The position numbers and the translations under genes were made by a program. The notes under the pieces are model-generated. The model was not told the DNA's origin and made no database searches. It saw only the letters and a program-made list of their open reading frames with translations. Shown here in pieces: positions 1-7,262 of a stretch of DNA of 64,000 nucleotides (the first letter of the stretch is position 1; the number at the start of each line of letters is the position of its first letter). The DNA is from Fretibacter sp964410285 (GTDB lineage: Bacteria; Pseudomonadota; Alphaproteobacteria; Caulobacterales; Maricaulaceae), in NCBI GenBank assembly GCA_964410285.1, contig CAYPFR010000010.1, positions 8,343-72,342 of the forward strand, given 5' to 3'.

Positions 1-1528
1 CGGCGATACCGACGAAATAGAGGAAGAAGCCGAGATTGAAGATAAGGCGTATTACAAAGATTACGATCCTGACTTCTTCGACTTTATCATAATTGACGAA
101 TGTCACAGAGGCGGCGCGAATGACCAAAGTTCGTGGCGGGCCATCATGGAGCATTTTGCGCCTGCTGTGCAGCTTGGCCTCACCGCTACGCCTAAGCGAA
201 AGCATAATGCCGATACCTATGATTATTTCGGTGAGCCGATTTATTCTTATTCGCTCAAAGAAGGGATAAATGACGGTTATCTGACCCCGTTTAAAGTCCA
301 GCAATTCTCAACCACGATTGATGAATATACTTATCTTGGCGATGATGAAGTTGTTTCGGGTGTGATGGAGGAAGGTGAAACTTATATTGAAGGCGACTTC
401 AACCGCAAAATCACTATTCCGCAACGCGAGCAATATCGTATCCGAACATTCATGGACTTAATTGACCAGAACGAAAAAACACTCGTGTTCTGTGCGACCC
501 AAGAACATGCTGGCGCTGTGCGCGACTATATCAACCAAATTAAAACAGGAAGCACTCACCCTGATTACTGCGTCCGCGTTACCGCGAATGATGGGGCGTT
601 AGGTGAGCAGCATCTACGCACTTTCCAAGATAATGACAAAACAATCCCGACGATATTGACGACTTCGCGTAAGCTCTCAACGGGGGTGGACGCGCTCAAT
701 ATTCGCAACATTGTTTTGCTTCGTGAATGTAAGAATATCATTGAGTTTAAACAGATCGTCGGACGTGGAACGCGGGTTTATGATGGCAAAGACTTCTTCA
801 CAATCTATGACTTTGTGAAAGCTTATAAGAATTTTGAAGACCCCGAATGGGATGGCGAACCGCTTGAGCCAGAAGAGCCTACAGGCGGCAAGCCAAGGCC
901 GCCAAAGGAACCAGATGACCCGATTGAGCCAGAGCCGCCAGAAGATCCCAAAGAGCGTAATGTCGTAAAGCTATCAGATGGCAAAGTGCGCAGCATTCAG
1001 CATATGAGCACGACGCGATTTTATGATGCCAGCGGTCGTGTTATCTCGGCGCAACAATTCCTTGAGAATATGTGCGGCGATTTAAAAGAGCTGTTCGGCA
1101 GTCCCGATGCGCTGCGAACACTTTGGGCAAACCCTACAACGCGCAAGCAGCTTTTAGCAACGCTTGAAACGATGGACTATTCAGAACAGCGCCTTGAAGA
1201 AATCCAGCGGCTTTTGATGGCAGAAGGCTCTGACCTTTACGATGTCCTCGCCAATGTCGCCTACGCCATGACCCCAATCACCCGTGAGGCCCGCGTAAAG
1301 GCGCACAGGGAGGCCATAGAGAGTAAATACGATGACAGGCTCCAAGCCTTTATTAGTTTCGTCCTCGGCCAGTACGTTCAAGAAGGCGTCAGCGAACTCG
1401 ACCCTGAAAAACTCCCAGCGCTTTTAGAGCTGAAGTACGAGGACACAATTAGAGGCGCTAGAGAGCTTGGCGGCGTGGCAAATGTGAAAACAGCTTTCAC
1501 TGACTTTCAACAATATTTGTATGAGTAG
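1..1528 (+). CDS. hsdR: Type I restriction enzyme R subunit, 3' part (HsdR)
   Basis: The frame is open from base 2 and no start lies inside the window, so this is the C-terminal part of the ATP-dependent translocase/nuclease subunit of a type I restriction complex. Visible in order: a DECH Walker B box (bases 95-106), SF2 motif III LTATPKR (179-199), a motif VI-like QIVGRGTRV near 750-776, a Pro/Glu-rich linker (about 850-950), and a C-terminal region resembling the EcoEI R C-terminal domain. Walker A and the N-terminal nuclease are off the window. An HNH gene follows after 8 bases, so the two probably share a transcript. The family call is firm; whether hsdM and hsdS lie upstream cannot be seen. 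Confidence 0.9.
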   Translation, partial: GDTDEIEEEAEIEDKAYYKDYDPDFFDFIIIDECHRGGANDQSSWRAIMEHFAPAVQLGLTATPKRKHNADTYDYFGEPIYSYSLKEGINDGYLTPFKVQQFSTTIDEYTYLGDDEVVSGVMEEGETYIEGDFNRKITIPQREQYRIRTFMDLIDQNEKTLVFCATQEHAGAVRDYINQIKTGSTHPDYCVRVTANDGALGEQHLRTFQDNDKTIPTILTTSRKLSTGVDALNIRNIVLLRECKNIIEFKQIVGRGTRVYDGKDFFTIYDFVKAYKNFEDPEWDGEPLEPEEPTGGKPRPPKEPDDPIEPEPPEDPKERNVVKLSDGKVRSIQHMSTTRFYDASGRVISAQQFLENMCGDLKELFGSPDALRTLWANPTTRKQLLATLETMDYSEQRLEEIQRLLMAEGSDLYDVLANVAYAMTPITREARVKAHREAIESKYDDRLQAFISFVLGQYVQEGVSELDPEKLPALLELKYEDTIRGARELGGVANVKTAFTDFQQYLYE

Positions 1529-1536
1529 GGGTTGAG

Positions 1537-2610
1537 ATGGCCTCTACTAAGCAAGCGCTGATGTCGCGCGGAGTCAACAATGTTTTAGCTGAGAGCCTAG
1601 TAAAAGCTGGACATAAACTGAAAACCTTGAAAACGAAATCTAAGTTAGATTTAATTGCTTTAGGCTTCACCCAGCAGCAAGCGAACGAATTGCACAAAGA
1701 AACCAGACCACCAATACCTTCAGGAACTCTCTTTAAAATATTACACGCAAATAAATGGTCTTGCTGCGTATGTCGGGAACAAAGTAAGCCCATTGTGGTT
1801 CATCATATCATACCTTGGGCAGAAAGCCGTGATCATTCAGAGCATAATCTAGCTGTAATTTGTCATGATTGTCATGATGATGCCCACGCTAAGAAAAACT
1901 TATCACAGAACTTAACCAAAAAATTGCTCACCAAGTCTAAACAGGAATGGGAGAAGACCGTTCTGGCTCTTGACCAAAGGACGATACAGAAGTCGAGTGT
2001 TCTAAATGGAAACTGCTGGTATTATTTTAATCATCTCCGACTTTTAAATTTGGCTAGAGATAATGGTGTAGAACCCAAAAAAATATCTGGTCACATGATG
2101 CTTCATGCGCAGGGTTATGTAGATGAACTTGGTCATCCTATTTCCCAGAACGATGAGAAAAATACCTTATATAACTACGGCGACGGAATGTATGTTTACC
2201 ATTATATGGAGAACCTAATAAACGAAGTTTTGGGAAGCATAGATGTCATCAACATATCAGATTTCTTAGATAAGGCTCAAATTAAAGCTCTTGCGAGACC
2301 TAATGACCTTATATTCATTCAGGGAGCACATGTCTTTGCCGATGGCGTTAATGGGCTACGAGGCCCAGGGCAAATTAGAAAAGGTTATCGTCAGGTTGCA
2401 TCAGTCAGAGTGGAGTATGTTTTTGATGCTTGGGAAGCAACCTCAACATCAGCATGGGCCGTTTGGTTAAGAGGGCGACAATCTGCCGGAAGTTTGTGTC
2501 ATGTGAAATCTGTAGAGAATGAAGATGGCGTTGTGTTAGTTAAGTGCACAGTGCTCGCCATTGCCTTCGGATTGAAAGACTTGAAAACAAGAAATTATAT
2601 GAATTTCTAG
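1537..2610 (+). CDS. HNH endonuclease domain protein, 357 aa
   Basis: A zinc-bound HNH motif is clear: C76xxC79, then HHII (H89-H90), N104 and CHDCH (C109, C112, H113). The first 60 residues look like a small helical or helix-hairpin-helix module. The C-terminal 180 residues are not recognised. The ATG lies 8 bases after the hsdR stop, so it is probably cotranscribed and may be an accessory nuclease of that restriction locus (inference). The Mu-like prophage lies 69 bases downstream of its stop, so the gene itself is intact. Specificity is unknown. Confidence 0.8.
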   Translation: MASTKQALMSRGVNNVLAESLVKAGHKLKTLKTKSKLDLIALGFTQQQANELHKETRPPIPSGTLFKILHANKWSCCVCREQSKPIVVHHIIPWAESRDHSEHNLAVICHDCHDDAHAKKNLSQNLTKKLLTKSKQEWEKTVLALDQRTIQKSSVLNGNCWYYFNHLRLLNLARDNGVEPKKISGHMMLHAQGYVDELGHPISQNDEKNTLYNYGDGMYVYHYMENLINEVLGSIDVINISDFLDKAQIKALARPNDLIFIQGAHVFADGVNGLRGPGQIRKGYRQVASVRVEYVFDAWEATSTSAWAVWLRGRQSAGSLCHVKSVENEDGVVLVKCTVLAIAFGLKDLKTRNYMNF

Positions 2611-2674
2611 GCTGATGATTCTAAGGTTAAGAAAATCAAAGCCATCGCATTACCAAAGCTTAATATAATCGAAA

Positions 2675-2679
2675 ATCAC
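2675..2679. repeat. Target-site duplication, left copy (ATCAC)
   Basis: The five bases ATCAC sit directly before the prophage terminal TG and recur directly after its terminal CA at 41331-41335. A 5-bp duplication is the hallmark of Mu-type replicative transposition. Confidence 0.93.
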
Positions 2680-2707
2680 TGTAGGGCGCAGCGAAGCGTG
2701 GCCATAA
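2680..2707 (+). repeat. Prophage terminal inverted repeat (right end)
   Basis: It begins TGTAGGGCGCA, then six less conserved bases, then CGTGGCCA. It matches the inverted complement of 41303-41330 at 22 of 28 positions. A presumed internal transposase-type site (TTGGCCGAAGTGCC, 2781-2794) lies about 100 bp further in and resembles one near the other end. Confidence 0.9.
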
Positions 2708-2830
2708 ACGAAAGAGAGCGTGTCCGAAGGACGCGATCACCATATAGCCTTCCGCAGGAACCCTTAGCGCGCAAAAAATTTTGGCCGAAGTGCCGGAAAT
2801 TGATCACGCGCCAATGTTCGCAGCGGTGCT

Positions 2831-3652
2831 CTAATTACTGATAATGACCTCCCTCGCGGATGTCGCCGGACCGGCGCTGATACCATATGACAGCTTCACG
2901 CCTTCAATAGTGAACGCAGAGAAGATCTCGCGCACCTCCGGGCAGTCATTTAGGCTCAAGATAAACCGCCCTTTAAGCCCCCTTAAAATAGCCGCTAAGA
3001 GCTCAAAATCCGAGCGCGAAAACATCTCTGCGCCATAGTCCGTCTCATTCCCATAATAAGGTGGATCTATGTAAAAAAGCGCCCGTTTCCGGTCATAAGT
3101 CTTGATAAATTTATCAAAGGGGAGCCGCTCGATAACCACACCGCTCAAGCGCTCGTGAACGTCCTCCAGCATTGGCACAAGCTTTGTCAGGTCAAAACGC
3201 GCCCCGCGCTCCGCCTTTGACATGGCAAAATTACGTCCACTAACTTTGCCGCCAAACGCGGCGCGCTGGAGATACAAAAACCGCGCCGCGCGCTCTAGGT
3301 CAGTGAGGGTGGATGGTTCGACAGCCTGCAAGCGCTCAAATTCTCGCCTAGATGTGATCTGGAATTTGAGCGTGTCGAGAAACTGCGGATAGTGTCTTTG
3401 AAGAATACGAAAAAGTGTCGATACATCCTCGGAAAGATCGTTAATGACTTCATTTTTAGGGCCGCTATTGCGGCGAAAGAACACCCCGCCCATACCAACA
3501 AACGGCTCGGCATAGAGTGTGTGATCAACAGCCTCGATACGCTTACATATACGTTTGGCGAGGTTGCGTTTGCCGCCAATGTAGGGGGCCACGGGCTTGA
3601 CCGAATTGATAGGTTTTAGTGATTTAGAGATAGACATATGTGGTGGACTCAT
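2831..3652 (-). CDS. D12-class DNA adenine-N6 methyltransferase (Dam-like)
   Basis: Transfers methyl groups from SAM to adenine N6 in DNA. Family motifs are visible: PYIGGKR (about residues 23-29), the SAM-binding EPFVGMGG (about 48-55), and catalytic DPPY (about 196-199). An upstream in-frame extension to 3793 is low-complexity Pro/Arg sequence running through hairpins and is rejected. The start is at 3652 or the next ATG at 3637. It is the last gene before the prophage right end, where Mu carries mom; its likely job is to protect phage DNA from host restriction (inference). No strong ribosome-binding site is present, and the leader is highly structured. Confidence 0.9.
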   Translation of the reverse strand: MSPPHMSISKSLKPINSVKPVAPYIGGKRNLAKRICKRIEAVDHTLYAEPFVGMGGVFFRRNSGPKNEVINDLSEDVSTLFRILQRHYPQFLDTLKFQITSRREFERLQAVEPSTLTDLERAARFLYLQRAAFGGKVSGRNFAMSKAERGARFDLTKLVPMLEDVHERLSGVVIERLPFDKFIKTYDRKRALFYIDPPYYGNETDYGAEMFSRSDFELLAAILRGLKGRFILSLNDCPEVREIFSAFTIEGVKLSYGISAGPATSAREVIISN

Positions 3653-3663
3653 CGTTATAAAGC

Positions 3664-3771
3664 CCCGCCCTCTATAGGGTGCGGGATTGAAGTGCGGCGC
3701 GCCGCATGGATTGGGCAGTACCAATGCCCGGCTTGGTGCGTGTCCGCGCACCAGCCCCCGCTTAAGCGGGG
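3664..3771 (-). promoter_or_regulatory. Hairpin-rich leader before the methylase gene
   Basis: Five inverted repeats lie in a row between the 70-aa gene and the methylase: CCCCGCTTAAGCGGGG (3756-3771), GGTGCG/CGCACC (3735-3752), GGGCA/TGCCC (3713-3729), TGCGGCGCGCCGCA (3693-3706) and CCCGCCCT with GCGGG (3664-3685). The last contains the only purine-rich stretch near the methylase start. It could be a structured RNA leader, an attenuator, or a terminator group. Mu controls mom translation through a leader hairpin, which makes a regulatory role plausible. Confidence 0.55.
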
Positions 3772-3792
3772 ATCTGAAAGCGCCCGCCAGCA

Positions 3793-4005
3793 CTAAATCA
3801 AGCCCTTTTGCAGCGCTAATGCCTCCGGCACGAGCATGGGGATTGGCTCAACACTTTCCTCCAGCTCGTAGCCTTCCAAGGGATCCACGGCGCGCTTCGG
3901 GAGCCAAATACTCTCCGTTTCGTCGTCCTCATCACGGCCAACCATTATGGCGCGGTCCGTTGTGGTGAAGATGTAAAGCTCCAATTCAATCATTCTTTTT
4001 GCCAT
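3793..4005 (-). CDS. Small acidic phage protein, 70 aa, unknown
   Basis: A 70-residue acidic protein starting MAKRMIELELYIF and rich in Asp/Glu, with no cysteines and no recognised domain. The ATG is preceded by AAAGGAG at 8-base spacing, so it is a real gene. It lies between the lipid-desaturase gene (27 bases upstream) and the structured leader of the methylase. Its position recalls Mu com, but it has no zinc-finger cysteines, so a Com homologue is unlikely. Confidence 0.65.
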   Translation of the reverse strand: MAKRMIELELYIFTTTDRAIMVGRDEDDETESIWLPKRAVDPLEGYELEESVEPIPMLVPEALALQKGLI

Positions 4006-4031
4006 AGTAGAGGCTCCTTTAGGTTGCTGAT

Positions 4032-4574
4032 TTACCGACGCTGCGGCGGTGTTTCAGGCTTCGGCCAGACGGCCAGAACGAACAAAATCCACTCAAGCCC
4101 TTGCCAAAATTTGATATGATCCAAGGCCGGATTAAGCCATGATGTAATCACGCAATAAGACCTATCCTCGCGCGCGTGGTGACGTGCATGGTGAGCGGGC
4201 GACTGAATAAGCCCAACAAACCGCAGCCCTTTGACCCAAGAAGGTACTCTGTTGCCTCTGTGCGTCGTGGCGTGGATTTCATTGGCAAAAAATCCAGTTA
4301 TAAGCGCTGCCGCCCATATGTGGCTATAACCACAAATTATTCCTATAACCGCGCCAATCGTTGCCACAAGCGCCATAGTGACGCCATTGCGCTGCATGAG
4401 GGTTTTCTCCAAAAATTGGAATGGCAGGACATGATGATCATGTGCGTCCTCAACAGCCTTTCCCACAACAGGCCAAAGCGGCGTGGCATAGCGATCTTGG
4501 ATCCAATGAATAACACCAGAGAGGAAGTCCGCGAGGAGAATGCCGAGCAGTATTTGTAGGGTAAAATCAAGCAT
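4032..4574 (-). CDS. CarF/TMEM189-type lipid desaturase (plasmanylethanolamine desaturase family)
   Basis: An integral membrane protein of 180 aa with the histidine signature of the CarF/TMEM189 lipid-desaturase family: DFLSGVIHW (H23), DHHVLP (H47, H48), NEIHATTH (H101, H105) and AHHARHH (H128, H129, H132, H133), plus ITSWLNP. The spacing follows what I remember of human TMEM189 closely. The family puts the vinyl-ether bond into plasmalogens with a di-iron centre; in Myxococcus CarF serves the singlet-oxygen response. Hydrophobic helices lie at about 3-20, 67-82 and 85-98, with a short one near the C-terminus. It sits in the accessory right end of the prophage, 8 bases after the nuclease gene. 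Family confident; substrate inferred. Confidence 0.87.
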   Translation of the reverse strand: MLDFTLQILLGILLADFLSGVIHWIQDRYATPLWPVVGKAVEDAHDHHVLPFQFLEKTLMQRNGVTMALVATIGAVIGIICGYSHIWAAALITGFFANEIHATTHRGNRVPSWVKGLRFVGLIQSPAHHARHHAREDRSYCVITSWLNPALDHIKFWQGLEWILFVLAVWPKPETPPQRR

Positions 4575-4582
4575 ATTTTGAC

Positions 4583-5056
4583 CTATGTTAGAGGGGGATT
4601 AATGGGGTAATCGGGCGGGTATGTTTTGCCGTCGTAAAACTCGACGCCGCCGATCACATCGCGCATCGCCTCATTGAGGTTTACTCCGTCTTTGTGGATG
4701 ATCCCAAGAAGCCGCCCAAACTTGCCGCTGTCGTCCTTTATTGTCTCGATAATAACCCATACTGGCGTCTTTAATTCGTGGTAACGCACGCGCCTTGGAT
4801 AGTCGGCAGGATCAAGCCCTAAGAGATGGATAAATTCGTCTCTGTGATCATAGCCGACTTCCACATCGTCGGCGTCAATCCCCTTGGATTTAGACCGCTT
4901 AATTTCTTGGGCATTAATGCCGTATAGCCGAATTTTTTCATTCGCCTTCCAGACATGATCAAACATGTCCAAATCGCCGAGAATTGTGTCCGCATCATAG
5001 ATCGCTCTGATCAAGAAACCGTAACGATAGGCGGGCCGGGTTATAGGATCCGTCAT
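4583..5056 (-). CDS. Staphylococcal-nuclease-like protein
   Basis: A 157-residue SNase (thermonuclease) fold protein. It shows the metal-site pattern YDADT, then IRLYGINAQEI (Arg and Glu of the active site) and GKFGRLLG with the second conserved Arg, ending LNEAM as the family does. The start at 5056 follows the upstream stop by 4 bases; longer forms would overlap the previous gene. No signal peptide is seen. Phage copies of this fold are thought to act in DNA metabolism, but its role here is unknown. Confidence 0.75.
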   Translation of the reverse strand: MTDPITRPAYRYGFLIRAIYDADTILGDLDMFDHVWKANEKIRLYGINAQEIKRSKSKGIDADDVEVGYDHRDEFIHLLGLDPADYPRRVRYHELKTPVWVIIETIKDDSGKFGRLLGIIHKDGVNLNEAMRDVIGGVEFYDGKTYPPDYPINPPLT

Positions 5057-5060
5057 GGGC

Positions 5061-5669
5061 TTAAAATTCCATCTTGGAAGAGACTTCCAAGGCATGATCA
5101 AGTGCTCGAAGAGCCATAGGCAAAAGTGGGCGGCCATTGTCTAGACGGTCATATTGATCAATCCAAAATATGCTTCCCAATGGTGCAAGCCGACAACAGA
5201 AAGCTGCGGACAAGGCATCCAAATCACCGGTTTTAGAGAGAAGCAAAAGACGCTCACGTTCAGCTTTGGGCATGCCTTGAAAAAAGGCATTTTCCCAACG
5301 CATACGGTCCCAATGTTCAATCGCCGCAAAATTTAAGACAACTAAATCCCAATCGGCAGCGGCCTTATCTCCGCGATACTTAATCGCATCCACACCCGAG
5401 GTCATCCAGCCGCGACGTAAACCACAAAAATAATCCCATGATGCAGAAGATTGAAGCACCCTCGGATCAACCTCAATAATTGTGCTATTAAAATTGAGCT
5501 GAAATTGATATTGCTGATCGCCGTAATGATCCAAGCCTACACGCTGCGTTGAAGCAAATAGCCCCAAAGCACGGTTGTTAAACTTCTTCTTCCGGGCACG
5601 CGCTCTAAGCTCTGAATATTTAGGGACGTCATATATCTCCACCGAATTATGATAAAATATAGTTCTCAT
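5061..5669 (-). CDS. Phage accessory protein, 202 aa, possibly ADP-ribosyltransferase-like
   Basis: Not recognised with certainty. It has a layout reminiscent of small ADP-ribosyltransferases: an N-terminal IFYHNS block, a central GLFASTQ block, and a late GVDAIKYRG followed by DLVVLN, like the 'G-x-D-G-hydrophobic ... hydrophobic-N/D' end of that fold. This is inference from pattern only, and catalytic residues cannot be assigned. It overlaps gene D upstream by 4 bases (ATGA) and is followed by the nuclease gene after 4 bases, so it is translated with the tail operon. Confidence 0.55.
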   Translation of the reverse strand: MRTIFYHNSVEIYDVPKYSELRARARKKKFNNRALGLFASTQRVGLDHYGDQQYQFQLNFNSTIIEVDPRVLQSSASWDYFCGLRRGWMTSGVDAIKYRGDKAAADWDLVVLNFAAIEHWDRMRWENAFFQGMPKAERERLLLLSKTGDLDALSAAFCCRLAPLGSIFWIDQYDRLDNGRPLLPMALRALDHALEVSSKMEF

Positions 5670-6664
5670 GATTTGTCCTTCGGTGTTTCAAGATCTAGCC
5701 GCGTGAAATAACCCCCGCCGGAGCCGCCCGTGAGCTCATGCTCGGCGCGCGTGATTACCCATTGCCCCCGCGCCAGTGCGTCCCGCGTTTCGAAGCTCAC
5801 ACGGCCCTCCGCCGCCAAAGAGGCGTTGCCGGGCAGAGAGAGGGTCATGGTCGCCTCACCTCGCTCCAGCGCCGCCAGCTTGGCACTAGCGGCAGCCTCG
5901 GCCTCCTCGGCGCTGCCGTAGGCATGACGAAGTGAGAACACGGGCTCACCCTCGCCCGCCGTAGTGTGTTTCCGGCTGCCAGATTGGGTGTCATTCCAAT
6001 AGGCTTTGACGGCCTTATATTTGCCGCGATCAGGCGCTCTGGCGCTCCAGCGCGTGACAGCGTCTTCGGAAAGGGTAACGGGCCTAATCTTCGCGCCAGA
6101 GGCGGCTTTCGCCTCACCACGCGGGACAAAGATCAAATAGCCAAACACAGGCTTAGCAACCGCGTCATATTGCCGAGCAAGGCGTGTGAGAAAATGAAGG
6201 TCACTCTCGTTGTTTTGGTCGATCTGCGCATACGGCAACGGAGCGGCAGCTATAGACGCCAGCTCCGCCGACACACGCGGCGTGAGGCCGTGATCTCTGG
6301 CGATAGCCGCAACAATGTCGCCAATCGTATCTCCGCCCCATGAACGGGTCTTACGGGCTTTTAGCCCCTCCAGCATATCCGCTGCCTTAGCTTTGATTGT
6401 AAGCGACGCAGGGGGACCGCTGCTTGCAACTTCGTCCACAATGAAGGACCCAATATTTGAGAGCTCCGAGCCATAACCAAGCGCCAGTTCCAGCTTTGCG
6501 CCCTTAGCCGGAAGTTCTATTTCATGTTTCCGGTTGTCCAGTTTTATGGAGAGCCTGTCGCTCTTAAAACCAGCCTCGTCCGTCGAGGTAATAGACAAAA
6601 GGCGATCAGCTATCATGGCCGTGATGTCTGTGCCTTGGGCGATTAGTCTAAAGCCCGGCTTCAT
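5666..6664 (-). CDS. D: Tail protein gpD (P2 late control D family)
   Basis: 332-residue homologue of P2 gpD, the baseplate hub-type tail protein that joins spike and tube. The family block QNNESDLHFLTRLARQYDA is clear. The ATG overlaps the stop of gene X by 4 bases, which fixes the start over an upstream TTG. It is the last structural gene of the tail operon; accessory genes follow by ATGA coupling. Confidence 0.88.
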   Translation of the reverse strand: MKPGFRLIAQGTDITAMIADRLLSITSTDEAGFKSDRLSIKLDNRKHEIELPAKGAKLELALGYGSELSNIGSFIVDEVASSGPPASLTIKAKAADMLEGLKARKTRSWGGDTIGDIVAAIARDHGLTPRVSAELASIAAAPLPYAQIDQNNESDLHFLTRLARQYDAVAKPVFGYLIFVPRGEAKAASGAKIRPVTLSEDAVTRWSARAPDRGKYKAVKAYWNDTQSGSRKHTTAGEGEPVFSLRHAYGSAEEAEAAASAKLAALERGEATMTLSLPGNASLAAEGRVSFETRDALARGQWVITRAEHELTGGSGGGYFTRLDLETPKDKS

Positions 6665-6870
6665 GACCAAAGCCTCACGCGAGTGTCATCCACGGCGGGC
6701 GTGAAGTCAGGCAAGTTTATGTGGACACCGCTGGCAAGAACAGCGGATTGATTACGGATAGAGGGATTGGCGGCAAGCACAGCTTCCAACGCACCCGGAA
6801 CATCTCCGTAATGATCCAAGACAATTTTGTCTAAAACGTCCCTAGACTTTGTGCGGTAAGTGTTGCTCAT
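6661..6870 (-). CDS. X: Tail protein gpX (LysM-like)
   Basis: A 69-residue homologue of P2 gpX, a small LysM-like tail protein: the block VLDKIVLDHYGDVPGALEAV followed by AANP and INLPD is typical. It overlaps gene U by 4 bases and gene D by 4 bases, giving U-X-D as in P2-type phages. Confidence 0.87.
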   Translation of the reverse strand: MSNTYRTKSRDVLDKIVLDHYGDVPGALEAVLAANPSIRNQSAVLASGVHINLPDFTPAVDDTRVRLWS

Positions 6871-7262
6871 GATAGATCCTCGCCATAGGCTTTAAGATCC
6901 AACGAGAACGTTTGTTTGTAAGGCGTCCCGCTGCCGTCAATGAAGGACTGCCCCTCCTTTACTTTTGTGATCACAAAGACGCCGAGAAACTTGCCATTGC
7001 CGTCCACCAACTGCAGCGGGCCCCCCTTACCAGCCTCCGCCGCCATAGCGTCCACTTGGCCGAGACCGCCTCTAAAATGCGGGTAAACAATCCCGGATAG
7101 CGTAATCGTCTCGGAGCCTACCCCCATAAACTGCAAAGCCGGACGGCGGCCAATACGCGATTGTGAGCCCCAATCATAATTGCGCTCACGGGAGAGCGAT
7201 TTATAGGCAGCCGTGTCCATTGAGAAACGAAATTCACCGAGGGCTAGCATGATTTCAGTCAT
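6867..7262 (-). CDS. U: Tail protein gpU
   Basis: 131-residue homologue of the P2 gpU tail terminator/assembly protein. It contains the typical segments RNYDWGSQSRIGRRPALQF and TITLSGIVYPH. The start is placed at the ATG 7262, with an AGAGAGG-type ribosome-binding site inside the 3' end of the tape-measure gene (8-base overlap); a longer form of ten more residues has no such site. Confidence 0.86.
   Translation of the reverse strand: MTEIMLALGEFRFSMDTAAYKSLSRERNYDWGSQSRIGRRPALQFMGVGSETITLSGIVYPHFRGGLGQVDAMAAEAGKGGPLQLVDGNGKFLGVFVITKVKEGQSFIDGSGTPYKQTFSLDLKAYGEDLS

Noticed and set aside
3653..3793. N-terminal extension of the methylase to 3793
   Set aside because: It is Pro/Arg/Gly-rich, runs through five hairpins, and the family N-terminus (PYIGGKR) lies normally close to the ATG at 3652/3637.
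3793..4005. Com homologue controlling the methylase
   Set aside because: Com is a cysteine-rich zinc-finger protein; this 70-aa product has no cysteine.
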